Below are positions 41,220 through 51,195 of a stretch of DNA of 51,576 bases, piece by piece. A program made the position numbers and the translations under genes. Under the pieces are notes generated by a model that searched no databases, was not told where the DNA came from, and saw only the letters and a program-made list of their open reading frames with translations. Numbering within the stretch: the first letter of the stretch is position 1; each line of letters opens with the position of its first letter. This DNA comes from Verrucomicrobiota bacterium (GTDB lineage Bacteria > Verrucomicrobiota > Verrucomicrobiia > Limisphaerales > SIBE01): positions 1 through 51,576 of the forward strand of contig JACQWK010000222.1 of the NCBI GenBank assembly GCA_016209525.1, given 5' to 3'.

Positions 41220-42716
41220 TCAGGGAGACTTGAGGTTATTGCGAAGAATGAGCAAAGAGGGGCCCTCCTTTTCCCAACGTGCCTTCAGGTTCTCGGGCAC
41301 TCGAAATGGCGTCTTGAAGGCCGCCCCCAGCACCACATCGATATCCCCGTCGCCATCCAAATCTCCCGCGTCCATCGTCAACCACCGGCCCCGCTCGCAG
41401 TCCGGAAACGTCCGCGCCTCGAATCGCAGCTTGCCCCGGTTTTCCAGGAAGACAAAACTCTCTTCCGGCGAATGTTCGTAATCGGGAAAGAATGAGATGG
41501 CGGCGATGTCGAGGTCGCCGTCCTGATCGAAATCGGCAGCCAGCGCTTTGTAGGCGCCGTTCAGGGGATAAAAGAACTCGTCCCGGAAGTTGAACTGACC
41601 GTCATTCAGATGAATCCGGACACCGTGGTACCGCTTGGGCGGACATTCGAAGTCGCCCATGTCGCCGTTGGCGGTGAGCAGATCGGGATGGCCGTCGCCG
41701 TTGAAATCGGCCAACTGGAGGCTCACATAACCCCAAGCCGGCGACTGCGTAACCAACGGGATTTCGGTAAACTGATCGTCGCCGTCGTTGCGAAAAAGAA
41801 AGACCCCTTCCTTGGCCTGGGCCATGAGGGCGACAATATCCAACCGGCCGTCCTTGTTGTAGTCGAGCAAGAGGCAACGGGTGGCGCCCGGACGCTCCAC
41901 GAGGACATGTTCGGTGTAATTCGTTCCGCCTCGGTTCTTGTACCAAGCCAACTGGCCGGAAACACCGGTCCGGTTCCCGTAACTGCACACCACCAAATCG
42001 GATCGCCCATCGCCATTCAGATCGCCGACAGCGCATTCGATTGGCCGAACCAGATTCGTCAGAATGTCGCGCTCAAAGACAAACGGCAGAGCGGTCCGGG
42101 AAAGGCGTGTGAGCCGGCCCAAGGGCCGATCGTCCGGCACAACCATTCCAATCTGGGTGGCGAGCCAGCCGTCCGGTTGGCGCAACAACTGGACGAGCGT
42201 GCTGTTCACTTTGAGACTGGCCAAGCCGCGGCCACGCTGGTCGAGCACATCGAGGCTGCGAGTGAGGGCGTTGCCAACGTAGATTTGGCGCGTTTCCGAA
42301 TCGATTTGGACCATGGTGGCATAGCTGAGACCCTGCCGGTAATGCGGGTCTTCGACAGTGAATAATCTCAGATCGCTCCGGATGGGGCTTCGCGGGGCCT
42401 GCGGGATGGCCTCTTTCGGCGCGGCTTGGAAATAAAAATCTTCCCAAATCGACCACCACTCTGCTGCGGCCAACTTCTCCGCCGTATTGGGCTTCGGCTC
42501 GAAACCGGCGTTCTTGCACATCAATTGCAGCACTTGGGTGCGCCAGGTGTGAACGTCGTGGAGATTAGGTTCGGGATACACGTGGCACGCCGCGCAATAC
42601 ATCCGGGAAAGCTCCTGCGCCCGTTTGAACTCCGGTGTTTCGGATGGTGCCATTTGAGCGGACGGGATTACGCTCGAAGTGAGCCACAGAAGTCCTAATG
42701 AGATGGAAAAAAACAT
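41220..42716 (-). CDS. Exported CxxCH cytochrome with FG-GAP/VCBS propeller
   Basis: 498 residues from MFFSIS, chosen because a signal peptide (LGLLWLTSSVIPSAQ) follows; the longer upstream frame runs through a palindrome. A haem site C41-A-A-C44-H45 lies in a small helical cytochrome-like domain (RAQELSRMYCAACHVYPEP). From residue about 175 onward FG-GAP/VCBS blades with calcium-type loops follow: GDLNGDGRSDLVV, DYNKDGRLDIVA, DFNGDGHPDLLT, DFDQDGDLDIAA, DLDGDGDIDVVLG. It should be a periplasmic or surface protein. Its neighbour upstream is the 1333-residue CRTAC1-like protein, on the same strand 242 bp away. Confidence 0.82.
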   Translation of the reverse strand: MFFSISLGLLWLTSSVIPSAQMAPSETPEFKRAQELSRMYCAACHVYPEPNLHDVHTWRTQVLQLMCKNAGFEPKPNTAEKLAAAEWWSIWEDFYFQAAPKEAIPQAPRSPIRSDLRLFTVEDPHYRQGLSYATMVQIDSETRQIYVGNALTRSLDVLDQRGRGLASLKVNSTLVQLLRQPDGWLATQIGMVVPDDRPLGRLTRLSRTALPFVFERDILTNLVRPIECAVGDLNGDGRSDLVVCSYGNRTGVSGQLAWYKNRGGTNYTEHVLVERPGATRCLLLDYNKDGRLDIVALMAQAKEGVFLFRNDGDDQFTEIPLVTQSPAWGYVSLQLADFNGDGHPDLLTANGDMGDFECPPKRYHGVRIHLNDGQFNFRDEFFYPLNGAYKALAADFDQDGDLDIAAISFFPDYEHSPEESFVFLENRGKLRFEARTFPDCERGRWLTMDAGDLDGDGDIDVVLGAAFKTPFRVPENLKARWEKEGPSLLILRNNLKSP

Positions 42717-42770
42717 TGGGGTAGTCGCCAAGCAGTTTGTGCGCACAATGGGACCTTGAACCGGGGCCGG

Positions 42771-42844
42771 GTAGGGCGCGTCTGTCTCAGCGCGCCGTGC
42801 TTCAGGCATCGTGCTTTCGGCGCGCTGAGACAGGCGCGCCCTAC
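42771..42844. repeat. GTAGGGCGCG palindromic repeat (family K)
   Basis: GTAGGGCGCGTCTGTCTCAG (42771 on) is complemented by CTGAGACAGGCGCGCCCTAC (ending 42844). It lies between the two FG-GAP genes and would form a stable hairpin. Confidence 0.8.
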
Positions 42845-42958
42845 CTTGCGGTTCATTGAGAGCCTCCATGTCTTCAAGATCGTTGTACGGGACCAGGAGC
42901 AAGTCTCAAGTAGAGCGGCAATCCCCTCGAGCGCTGCATTCCTTGTCATTATGCGTTT

Positions 42959-45900
42959 TCATCGTGTGCCAGGAGAATCCCAAGTTACGGTGATTTCACC
43001 ACCTGACGCAGGAACCGGCGCGAGCTTTGTGCCGCCCCCTGGCCAGCGCACCCAGACATGAGTCGCGGGTTCCGGTTGCGCCATTACCAGAACCGGACTG
43101 TCCTGCGACCAATAGCCCGACCCCGCGTGAATCTCCCGCGCCGGGCCGAAACGCTCGCCGAACTTCAGCCGGACGACAGCGCCGATCACCGGCCCCGCCT
43201 CGTTTCGTTTCTGCAACCGAACCCGCAGCCCCGGTTTCGCCCCGCGATTTCGGTACAGTCGAGTCGCCTCGTTGTTTTGCGTGACGGCGAGATCCACACG
43301 TCCGTCTTCATCGAAATCAGCCACAGCCGCTCCCCGCTGTTCCCCATACACAGCGACGCCGCTGGTTTGGCCTGCGACGGCCTCGAAGCGTCCCCTTCCA
43401 TCGCCCCGCAGCCAAAGACCGCGGCCCGCGTCGTCGCGCGAGGTCTCCATGTCCCAGCCGAAGAAATTCTGCGCTAGGAATACATCTTCGCAGCCGTCGC
43501 CGTCGGCATCGGCCACACACGCGGCGAAGGCAGGACTCAGTTGAGCCTCCAACGGCAGGGGCACGGCGTCGAAATGATCCCTCCGATTCAGCAGCACGAG
43601 CGAGTACCGGCAGGCCACCTCCCAGAATCGGGTTTGAGCCATGAGATCGCCCAACGCCTCGTCGATGGCCGTTTGCGCCCACGATCGATAGGTCGGGAAT
43701 CGTTCCGCCAGGAAAGGCATGGCGCGAGTGTAATGGTCGAGCATCCGATCCGGCACGAACTGGCGTCTTGTGTTATCGAAACCCGCTTCGATGAGTTCGA
43801 TAACGCCATCGCGATCATAGTCGCCGTAATAGACGCGCAATGGGGATGGGCCGTAATGCTCGTAGCGCGAATTGAGGCCCCAGTTTGCCGCCAACAGATC
43901 AAGCGCGCCGTCGCCATCGAAATCGCCGCTCGCAACGCCATTCCACCAGCCGGTGAGTTGGTTGAGGGTTGAGGAGGTGTGATCACCAGAGACTCTTGAG
44001 GGGTCAGGCAGCCGATCATTCGCCATCTCGTTCACGAAGCGGACCGCCGAGTTCCAAGGGAGCAATTGGCCGTGCTCGTTTCGGAAAATGCGGATCGGTC
44101 CCCAGTCACAAGTCAGAACCAAGTCCGGCCACCCATCGGCGTTCAAGTCCGTCCAGGTAGCGCCGCTTGCCATACCGGCCTCCTTGAGCACGGCAGAATT
44201 AGTCTGATCGAGCGTCAATTGGCCGGCGCGCCGGCGGTACAGAAACGAGCCTGCAGACTCCGGATAACGACCCGGCGTAACGCGTCCGCCGATGAACAAG
44301 TCCAACTTGCCATCGCCATCGTAGTCGGCCACGGCCAATGGGCCGACCGAAGACGCCGAGCCAAGGACGAGCGGTGCGGGAGCCTCCGAACGGGTGCGCC
44401 ACACCTCAACCGCCGGCGCATTCGTCGAACCGCCCTCGTAATTGGACGCGCCGGCCACCAAGCCGCCGTCATCCCAACCCGCGAGACCCGACCGGTCGCG
44501 GTCCTCGATCCGATCCCAAATGCCGCCTTGGAGCCGTTCGAATTTTCCTTGCCCGGCGTTTCGGTAAGCCGCCATTTTGCCGCCGCGGCCGGCGCCGATG
44601 ACCAATTCGTCCCTGCCATCGGCGTCGAGATCCCACCACGCAACTCCCGGGCCGAGTTGATCGAGCCGGCGTGACAGCAGAGGCTGGCGTGAGAAATCGT
44701 CAAACGGCACGTCTTCGTGACGGTGTTGGAGACGGTCGCTCACATCCTCGAAGAGAGGGGAAACGAGATTCAGTCTGTTCTGCGGCGTTACTGACAACGC
44801 GGTGACGGTGGTTCGATTCAACGTTCCCGCGTCCTCTCTCTGAACTTCTGATTTCTGATTCCTGATTTCTGATTTCAAACTTGAGCCTTCGGTCTTCGGA
44901 TTTCGGTCTTCCCTTTCCGCCGGTTCATCAATCTCGCAAACGGAATTGGGTTGGACATCGCGGACGACGCTCCGCTTCCCGCTGCGCCAGAGCACCTCGA
45001 CAGTCAAACGATTCGTCGAGCCGCCAGCCGCGAAAGCGCGCATCGGCTCGTCGCTCGATAGGTACCGCCCTCCGCAGAGGATCTCTTGCGATTGGCCGGC
45101 CGAGCCGCCAGTCAGAGTGATGCGTGCGCCGATGCCGGCAGTGTTCGGTGGAAGGCCTCTCAATCGCACGGCCACGCGCGGCGCCGGGCTGTTGTTCCGG
45201 TAGAGCCCCGCCGCACTGTTCAGATTGTTCAGGACCACATCCAGATCGCCGTCGTTGTCCAAGTCCGCGAGGCAGGCGCCTTGGGAGATGGTCGCGTCGG
45301 CGAAACCCCAGTCGGCGCCGCATTCGGCAAAGCGCAAATTGCCCAGATTGCGAAACGCGGCGTTGGGAGTATTCAACATCGGGAAAAAGCGGCGCAACCG
45401 GAGTTCCTCGATCCCCGAGGGCCGCTGAGCGGCTTTGGCGGCGTCGATTTGTTTGAGGCTATCCATGTTCATATTGTCCCGGACGAAACCGTTCGGCACG
45501 AGCACGTCCTCAAAACCGTCCAGGTCCACGTCAAGCAAGATAGGATTCCACGACCATTCGGACGCCTCGAGGCCGGCGAACTGAGCGATCTCGGCGTAGG
45601 TGCCGTCACCGCGATTCAGGAAGACCATATTGCGAGGATATTGCGGCCGGGCTTCGATTTGCGCCGCGGGCGCCAATTCAGCGCGGGTGATGTTTCGCTG
45701 GACCAAGCGCCGTTCGTGCTGGCGGCTCAGCATGTCCACGAGGATCAAATCATCGTAGCCATCTCGGTTCAGATCGCCGGCATCCAGCGCCATGGTGGCC
45801 AGGCTGGTGTGGCGGATGGCCAATGCCGGCGCCGCACGGAAGCGTCCGTGTCCGTCGTTAATCCAGAACCGGTCGGGGGTGCCGAAATCGCCGCACACGT

Positions 45901-46960
45901 AGAGGTCCGGAGCTCGGTCTCCATTGAAATCACGGAACATCGCGGCGAGGCTCCAGTCCAACGGCGGTTGCGAAAGCGGCTTGCCAGTTTCATCGCGGAA
46001 GGCGCCTCCCTCAAACGGCAGAGGGCTGAAAGCGCCTCGGCCATCGTTGAGGAACAAGCGGTCGGGCTCGCCCAATTCCTCGTGCGAGAATCGTCCCCGG
46101 CCATCCGGACCCAAACCGATGCGAACCACGAAGCGGTTCGTCCATTCGGGATCGGTCAAAGGCCGGCCATTGATGGCGTTGAGAGTCGGCTGCCCGTTGA
46201 CCATGCGGAAGCTAAATCGTGTTCCCGGCGCGTCCATGAGAGTGGCGGCTCGGTAGTTCGCCACATAGAGATCCAAATCGCCATCCCCGTCGATGTCGGC
46301 CAGCGCGAGCGAAGTCCCTCCTCGCTGCGCATTCATGGAGACGGCAGACTTCGAGAAGTGTGCTCGCCCATCATTGAAAAATAAATGGGTGCCGCCGCCG
46401 ATCGAGTTCACGATCAGGTCAAGATCGCGATCTCCATCGAGATCGGCCAGAGCCGCCCCTGTGGCGTCCAGTCCCGGACAGGCGACGCCAGCCGCTTCGG
46501 TGAGGTCCTGGAACCGCCAATCGCCCAAGTTGCGATACAGTTTGTTATCCGAATTCAATCCGCAGAAATACAAATCGCACCGGCCGTCGCCATCGACATC
46601 GCCGGCGGCCACACCGGAACCGTTCGGCAGGATTTGATTGGTCAGCGAACGAGATTCAGGGAGCAGATTGGTAAACCAAACGCCGGTCTGTGCCGGTGGC
46701 AAACGGGTGAAACCCGTCTGGCCCGCGCCAGCGGCTGCGACTGCGGTGAACCGGTAGCCCGTTTGCTCAGGAGTGACGCCGGCTTCAGCTTCCAATGAAG
46801 ATTCCATCATCAGCAACGTCAAGGCTGCCACCCTGAACAATTGGCATGATGCAGCGCAAATTCGTGATCTATCAGGATCTCTCGAAATCCTAAACAATTC
46901 AGAAAGTGAACGATTCGAATTTCGAAGCGGCCGACAGGCCAGTCTAGAAAACTTGAGCAT
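42959..46960 (-). CDS. Tandem CRTAC1-like protein: two FG-GAP/VCBS propellers each with an ASPIC/UnbV domain
   Basis: 1333 residues; the start is uncertain, with a hydrophobic signal-like segment at about 42-60 (LFRVAALTLLMM). Half 1 (about 75-680) has FG-GAP loops (GDVDGDGRCDLYF, DIDGDGDLDLYV, DLDNDGDLDVVL) and ends in an ASPIC/UnbV domain (VAVRLRGLPPNTAGIGARI). Half 2 (about 720-1333) repeats this plan (DYDGDGKLDLFIGG, DFDGDGALDLLAANW, DADGDGCEDVF) and ends in a second ASPIC domain (RVRLQKRNEAGPVIGAVVRL). The linker, residues about 683-707, is a translated dispersed repeat (LKSEIRNQKSEVQ). CRTAC1-like proteins are exported and calcium-binding; a role in surface glycan or adhesion is inference. 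Confidence 0.82.
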   Translation of the reverse strand: MLKFSRLACRPLRNSNRSLSELFRISRDPDRSRICAASCQLFRVAALTLLMMESSLEAEAGVTPEQTGYRFTAVAAAGAGQTGFTRLPPAQTGVWFTNLLPESRSLTNQILPNGSGVAAGDVDGDGRCDLYFCGLNSDNKLYRNLGDWRFQDLTEAAGVACPGLDATGAALADLDGDRDLDLIVNSIGGGTHLFFNDGRAHFSKSAVSMNAQRGGTSLALADIDGDGDLDLYVANYRAATLMDAPGTRFSFRMVNGQPTLNAINGRPLTDPEWTNRFVVRIGLGPDGRGRFSHEELGEPDRLFLNDGRGAFSPLPFEGGAFRDETGKPLSQPPLDWSLAAMFRDFNGDRAPDLYVCGDFGTPDRFWINDGHGRFRAAPALAIRHTSLATMALDAGDLNRDGYDDLILVDMLSRQHERRLVQRNITRAELAPAAQIEARPQYPRNMVFLNRGDGTYAEIAQFAGLEASEWSWNPILLDVDLDGFEDVLVPNGFVRDNMNMDSLKQIDAAKAAQRPSGIEELRLRRFFPMLNTPNAAFRNLGNLRFAECGADWGFADATISQGACLADLDNDGDLDVVLNNLNSAAGLYRNNSPAPRVAVRLRGLPPNTAGIGARITLTGGSAGQSQEILCGGRYLSSDEPMRAFAAGGSTNRLTVEVLWRSGKRSVVRDVQPNSVCEIDEPAEREDRNPKTEGSSLKSEIRNQKSEVQREDAGTLNRTTVTALSVTPQNRLNLVSPLFEDVSDRLQHRHEDVPFDDFSRQPLLSRRLDQLGPGVAWWDLDADGRDELVIGAGRGGKMAAYRNAGQGKFERLQGGIWDRIEDRDRSGLAGWDDGGLVAGASNYEGGSTNAPAVEVWRTRSEAPAPLVLGSASSVGPLAVADYDGDGKLDLFIGGRVTPGRYPESAGSFLYRRRAGQLTLDQTNSAVLKEAGMASGATWTDLNADGWPDLVLTCDWGPIRIFRNEHGQLLPWNSAVRFVNEMANDRLPDPSRVSGDHTSSTLNQLTGWWNGVASGDFDGDGALDLLAANWGLNSRYEHYGPSPLRVYYGDYDRDGVIELIEAGFDNTRRQFVPDRMLDHYTRAMPFLAERFPTYRSWAQTAIDEALGDLMAQTRFWEVACRYSLVLLNRRDHFDAVPLPLEAQLSPAFAACVADADGDGCEDVFLAQNFFGWDMETSRDDAGRGLWLRGDGRGRFEAVAGQTSGVAVYGEQRGAAVADFDEDGRVDLAVTQNNEATRLYRNRGAKPGLRVRLQKRNEAGPVIGAVVRLKFGERFGPAREIHAGSGYWSQDSPVLVMAQPEPATHVWVRWPGGGTKLAPVPASGGEITVTWDSPGTR
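44845..44912. repeat. In-frame TTCTGATTTC-type repeat between the two CRTAC1-like halves (family M)
   Basis: Tandem CTGATTTCTGATT and CGGTCTTCGGATTTC units are translated on the minus strand as RNPKTEGSSLKSEIRNQKSE. A related unit lies outside genes at 17198-17235. Confidence 0.75.
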
Positions 46961-46995
46961 TGGAATCTCAACACTAAAAGCGATACTTCGCTATA

Positions 46996-47102
46996 GGCGC
47001 GCGGCCTTCCAGGCCGCAGCACGCTCGCTTGGGCAATACCTTCGGTCTGTCTTGCGATTCCATCGACATTCCCACCCGCTGCGGCCTGGAAGGCCACGCG
47101 CC
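46996..47102. repeat. Palindromic repeat (family F, copy 2)
   Basis: GGCGCGCGGCCTTCCAGGCC at the left and GCCTGGAAGGCCACGCGCC at the right are complementary. The interior differs from the copies at 1405 and 51477. Confidence 0.75.
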
Positions 47103-47189
47103 GGAGCGAAGTGTGGCTGAAATGTGAATCCTGAATTCGGCCGTCGATTAGCCACAAAAGAGCACCGCGCGACGCAGCCGCAACCAAAG

Positions 47190-47462
47190 ACGGTTCAATG
47201 ACGAATGACGAAGCACGAATGACGAAAGAATGACGAATGATCGAATGACCAATCATCCCAGCAGTTCCGGCGCGCCTGGCCTTGGGCGGTGACCTGATGA
47301 CCGCAGACCTCCGAAACGCGAACTTAGGGACAACCACGGTTGGCTTGCCGATCGGTGGAAACCGTGGCCCCAGATCGTTCGCAATCGCTGAACCCAGCTT
47401 CCGTCGATCGTCATTGGCCATTCGTCATTCTTTGGGCATTCGTCCTTAGCTCTTCGTCATTT
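47190..47462. repeat. GACGAATGACGAA tandem units, two blocks (family L)
   Basis: Forward units lie at about 47198-47252 and complementary ATTCGTCATT units at 47404-47460, the same arrangement as at 12204-12742. The stretch 46961-47691 contains no gene I can support. Confidence 0.65.
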
Positions 47463-47643
47463 TCATCTCTGTGGTCGCCGGAAAACGCTCTCAAGCTACA
47501 AGGAAGATTGACGAACAGGAGTACAAGGAACTCGAAGAACTTAGGCTCTTCTTTGCGCTCCCTGAGTTCTTTGCGGCTGATTCTTCAGGCCATCCAATCG
47601 ACTCCTTCATTCATCGGCTGCGCCGGGGTTCAGGAACAAAAAA

Positions 47644-47667
47644 GAGACCGGGCCGAAGCCCGGTCTC
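47644..47667 (-). terminator. Rho-independent terminator of the 47-51 kb gene
   Basis: GAGACCGGGC/GCCCGGTCTC, a perfect 10-bp stem with loop CGAA on the plus strand, lies 24 bp beyond the stop codon. On the minus strand it is followed by CTTTTTTGTT. Confidence 0.9.
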
Positions 47668-47691
47668 CCGAATAGGCAAGGCCACAAACCC

Positions 47692-50600
47692 TTATTGGCC
47701 CTTCACTCGGAAGTACATGGCCTGTCCCGTAGTTCCGGCGCTGAACGGCTTGGTGGAACCAACATCCGTCCAGGGTCCCGTCACACTCGTGGCAGACTGC
47801 AAGGTGCCGTCCCCTTCCCAACTGATGGAGATCTTGCCGGCAGCAAGAGCGACCGTCATCTTGCCCGGCTCGGCTCCCGCAACTTTGAAGTCGCCGTATT
47901 GGCGGAACTTCGCCACGGATGAATGGCCGACTCCGCCGCCGGTGTCGTTGTTGTTCATCTCCGGCGAGTAGTAGATGCCCACGAGCAGTTTGTCCGGCAT
48001 TGGCTCGGCGGTGAACGTCTGGGCGCCGTAGGATGTCCAGTCCTTGCCGTTGGCGCTGTAGAAGCCGGTGAACGTTTGGCCAGTCCGCTGCATGCGCATC
48101 CAGGCATTCGGATAGGCCGGAGTGCTTGTCCCAGTGCCTCCGTAGTTGCCGCCATCTGTGAGGCGCCAGTCTGCCTCGAATTGGTTATTGCCGGCGCTGC
48201 CGCTCCACTGCACGGCTGGGTTAGCCCGCAGCATGTAGCGTTTGGCCATGGTGTAGCCACCATTCACCTGAGCGCGCGTCACGCCCTCGTCGGCATTCGG
48301 CGTTGCCGCCATGCCCGCTCGGGCCCATTGGCTCGTCGGATCGTGATATTCGACTCGGACCACTTTGTCGAAGTCGCCCGTGACTTCCTCATAAACGAAG
48401 GTCGCTTCGTCGTAGTTGTTCCAATTGGCGGTGCCACCGCTGATCAAGTCGAAGTCCTGAGCGCTGGAAGCGATGGCGTCGTCCGGCCACAGGGTCGCAT
48501 CCGGCGCGGCGGCGATGCCTCCGCCGAGTTCGCCTTCCAAGTAGTCGGTTCCGCCCATGGCCGCCCACTTCATCTTTTGGGTTGCCGTGATCGACTTGGC
48601 TTCTCCGGCGGCGGCGATGGCATTGCCCTTGAGGTCTTTCACGCCCTTAACCGTGACCGTGACGTTGTCGCCGGCAGCGACTCCGGATGTAGTCAGGACC
48701 ACGGCGTAGCCGTTGAACGGGCCTTTCGTGCCCAGCACGAAGTTCGCCGCCTCGCCTTCATGTGCGAATTGCTGATAGCGCACGCCAGTCACCGTGCCTT
48801 TGGACAAGGTGTAGTTAGCGGCAACGCTGGCCGAGGCTTTCTCCACGGATTCATCGAAACGGACGCCGATCTCGACTGCAGTGCCTTTGATGAGCGTGCC
48901 CACGCCGTCAACCTTGGGTGGGAAGGTGTCCGGCACCACCGTCAGCGTGGCGGCGGTGCTCTGTGTGGCGAAGGTCGGCACGCTGAGGGACACGCGGTAT
49001 TTCGTGCCGCTGTCCGCCAGGGCCAGGACAGGAGTGGTGTAAGAGCTCGCGGTGGCTCCGGCGATGTCGGAGAAGGTGGAACTGCCGGGGGCAGACTTCT
49101 GCCATTGATAATTCACCGTTGAACCGTACGCCGAGGTTCCTGTCGCACCGACGGTTAATTTGGCCGTACGGTTCTCCTGCCCGGTGGTGTCTTGCGGTTG
49201 CTGCGTGATGGTGACATTGGCGCCATTCGGATCGAGGAAAGTGCCAATGACACTGCCGCGCATCCGCATGCCAGCCGTGCTGGCGGCCGGATCGGCTTCG
49301 CCCTCTTTGATGAAGGTGACATCGACACCGTCGCCACCGGTGCCTTCGTCAAGCAGCGTTTCAATGTAGTAACGCTTGCCGGCTTGGAGCGTAATCGTGG
49401 CGCCGCTTGCCCATTCCGTCGCCGCGTTTTGGTCGGATCGTTTGGTGTCGGCAGTGCCACCGTTGGCCGTCAGCCATTGGTACTGGTTGCTCCACCCTGT
49501 CTCCTGAGCAATCAACTTCTTGTTCGCCGGGTTTTCGTCGGTGCTCAAGTAAACGTTGCTCTGGTCATCCGAGGAAGTGAAGAACACATAGTTGCCATTG
49601 CTCGGCGGGATGAAGAACCCGGAGACTCGCGCCGAATAGTACTCGCGAGCGCCCCAGGGCGCGCCGAATTGCCTCACCGCCGAACTGTAGTCCGGAGGCC
49701 GAATGGACGCATCTGCAATCGAGTCGGCGAACGCAGCGATGGCGCCCGGATCGCCATTCTCGTTGTCCCAGCGTTCATAACTGGCCCACCCGAGCTCGAA
49801 TTTGGCCGTGAGGAAGTTTATCGTGCTATTGGCCGCCATGGTGTTCCCGCCGATGTCCTTCACGTTGCTTACGGTGAGGGTCAGCGTCGCGCCTTCGCTC
49901 TGTTTGGAGGTCTTCAGCGTCACCTTGTTATCCCCTGGCGCGGCTCCGAGCGTGGCGGACGACACCGTGATTCCGCCCGAGAGCTTGTAGTTCGCGGCCG
50001 TTTGTGCGGTCGTCGGATCCAGCGCCTCGGAGAACGTAACCGTGATGTAATCGAAGCTAGCTGAACCAGCGACCGACACCAACGTGGGCGGGGCGGTATC
50101 GAATTTGACCGTCAGCACGGCGTCGGCGCTAGTCGCGCTGCCCTGTGCCCCCGTCACCGCCACCGCGAACTTCGCCCCGTTGTCGCCACGGACCGTGCGG
50201 TTGATGCTCAAAGTCTTGCTGGTCTCACCCGCGATATCGGTGCCGTTCTTCTTCCACTGATACGAGTAAGGAGGAGTGCCATCGACGATCACGCTGAAGG
50301 AGACCGCTTTTCCTTCATCAACAGACGCGCTCTGTGGTTGCGTGAGGATTTTCAACGGACCGCTGGTCTTGTCGATCGTGGACAGATATTTGCCGGGAAT
50401 TGGCAGCGCCGCATCAATGGCGCCCTGCGGGTCCTGCACGGCCACCGCGAGGTTGTCACCGCCACCGCCTTCCTTAAACAACGCCTCGATGTAGTAGGCT
50501 TTGTTCGCCTGGAGGGTGATCTTCGCTCCGCCGTAGGTCGCGTCTTTCGTCGCCCACTGCGTGCCGGTGTACGTCTGGGAGTTTTTGGCCTCCAGCGCGC

Positions 50601-51105
50601 CGCCGTTCGCCGTGTCCCATTGGCGCGGGTTGCTCCAACCCTGCTCCGTGGCGATCAGCTTCTTGTTCGCGGGATTCTCGTCCGTGCTTAGAAAAAGCTG
50701 CGCTTCGTCATCGGCGCAAACCTTGAATGTGTAATCGCCGGTGCTGGGCGGGTAGAAGTAACCGACCATCTGGGCGCCATAATTGTCCCCGTAGGCATTG
50801 TTGGCCTGGTTGTTGATGTCGCCAGTCGCGTTCCATTCGAAGTATGTGTAATAGAATTCAACGTCCGGTTTGCTCGGGAACCTGGGGTCTGCAGTCAGAG
50901 CACTGACGGCGGTCCCACCGATGTTCAGGTATCCCCGGCCGGTGATGGTCCCTTGCGGAGCCGCGGGCGCGGCAGCGTAGGCCGCGGTGAATGCCGTCAT
51001 GGAAATCACAGCCGTCTGCAAGAGCAACCACCTCCACGGGCTGGATTTGTTGCGAGCGACCGTGTCCGGCCGCGTCTTTTCTTTGAATCTGTCAAACGAG
51101 TTCAT
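47692..51105 (-). CDS. Large exported PA14-like/Ig-like multidomain protein, paralogue of the 28-31 kb gene
   Basis: 1137 residues from MNSFDR; MDMNSF six bases upstream is the alternative, but its spacing to AAAGGA is short. The signal segment is WLLLQTAVISMTAFTAAYAAA. Approximate order: PA14-like (60-265, DYTFKVCADDEAQLFLSTDENP), Ig (275-355, YQWKKNGTDIAG), Big-type (360-455, PPTLVSVAG), second PA14-like (460-650, NYVFFTSSDDQSNVYLSTDENP), Ig (655-745), SbsA-type (750-860), then the DUF1349/laminin-like sandwich (880-1075, WMRMQRTGQTFTGFYSANG). In the paralogue that sandwich is N-terminal. It should be cell-surface or secreted. Both genes share a conserved leader and a strong terminator. Confidence 0.85.
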   Translation of the reverse strand: MNSFDRFKEKTRPDTVARNKSSPWRWLLLQTAVISMTAFTAAYAAAPAAPQGTITGRGYLNIGGTAVSALTADPRFPSKPDVEFYYTYFEWNATGDINNQANNAYGDNYGAQMVGYFYPPSTGDYTFKVCADDEAQLFLSTDENPANKKLIATEQGWSNPRQWDTANGGALEAKNSQTYTGTQWATKDATYGGAKITLQANKAYYIEALFKEGGGGDNLAVAVQDPQGAIDAALPIPGKYLSTIDKTSGPLKILTQPQSASVDEGKAVSFSVIVDGTPPYSYQWKKNGTDIAGETSKTLSINRTVRGDNGAKFAVAVTGAQGSATSADAVLTVKFDTAPPTLVSVAGSASFDYITVTFSEALDPTTAQTAANYKLSGGITVSSATLGAAPGDNKVTLKTSKQSEGATLTLTVSNVKDIGGNTMAANSTINFLTAKFELGWASYERWDNENGDPGAIAAFADSIADASIRPPDYSSAVRQFGAPWGAREYYSARVSGFFIPPSNGNYVFFTSSDDQSNVYLSTDENPANKKLIAQETGWSNQYQWLTANGGTADTKRSDQNAATEWASGATITLQAGKRYYIETLLDEGTGGDGVDVTFIKEGEADPAASTAGMRMRGSVIGTFLDPNGANVTITQQPQDTTGQENRTAKLTVGATGTSAYGSTVNYQWQKSAPGSSTFSDIAGATASSYTTPVLALADSGTKYRVSLSVPTFATQSTAATLTVVPDTFPPKVDGVGTLIKGTAVEIGVRFDESVEKASASVAANYTLSKGTVTGVRYQQFAHEGEAANFVLGTKGPFNGYAVVLTTSGVAAGDNVTVTVKGVKDLKGNAIAAAGEAKSITATQKMKWAAMGGTDYLEGELGGGIAAAPDATLWPDDAIASSAQDFDLISGGTANWNNYDEATFVYEEVTGDFDKVVRVEYHDPTSQWARAGMAATPNADEGVTRAQVNGGYTMAKRYMLRANPAVQWSGSAGNNQFEADWRLTDGGNYGGTGTSTPAYPNAWMRMQRTGQTFTGFYSANGKDWTSYGAQTFTAEPMPDKLLVGIYYSPEMNNNDTGGGVGHSSVAKFRQYGDFKVAGAEPGKMTVALAAGKISISWEGDGTLQSATSVTGPWTDVGSTKPFSAGTTGQAMYFRVKGQ

Positions 51106-51195
51106 GTCCATACGTCCTTTCGTTCCTCTCATGAGATGATGTCCAACCTCATTGCGCACGACTACCGGTGACTTCCGCATTTTTTCGATATTTCC

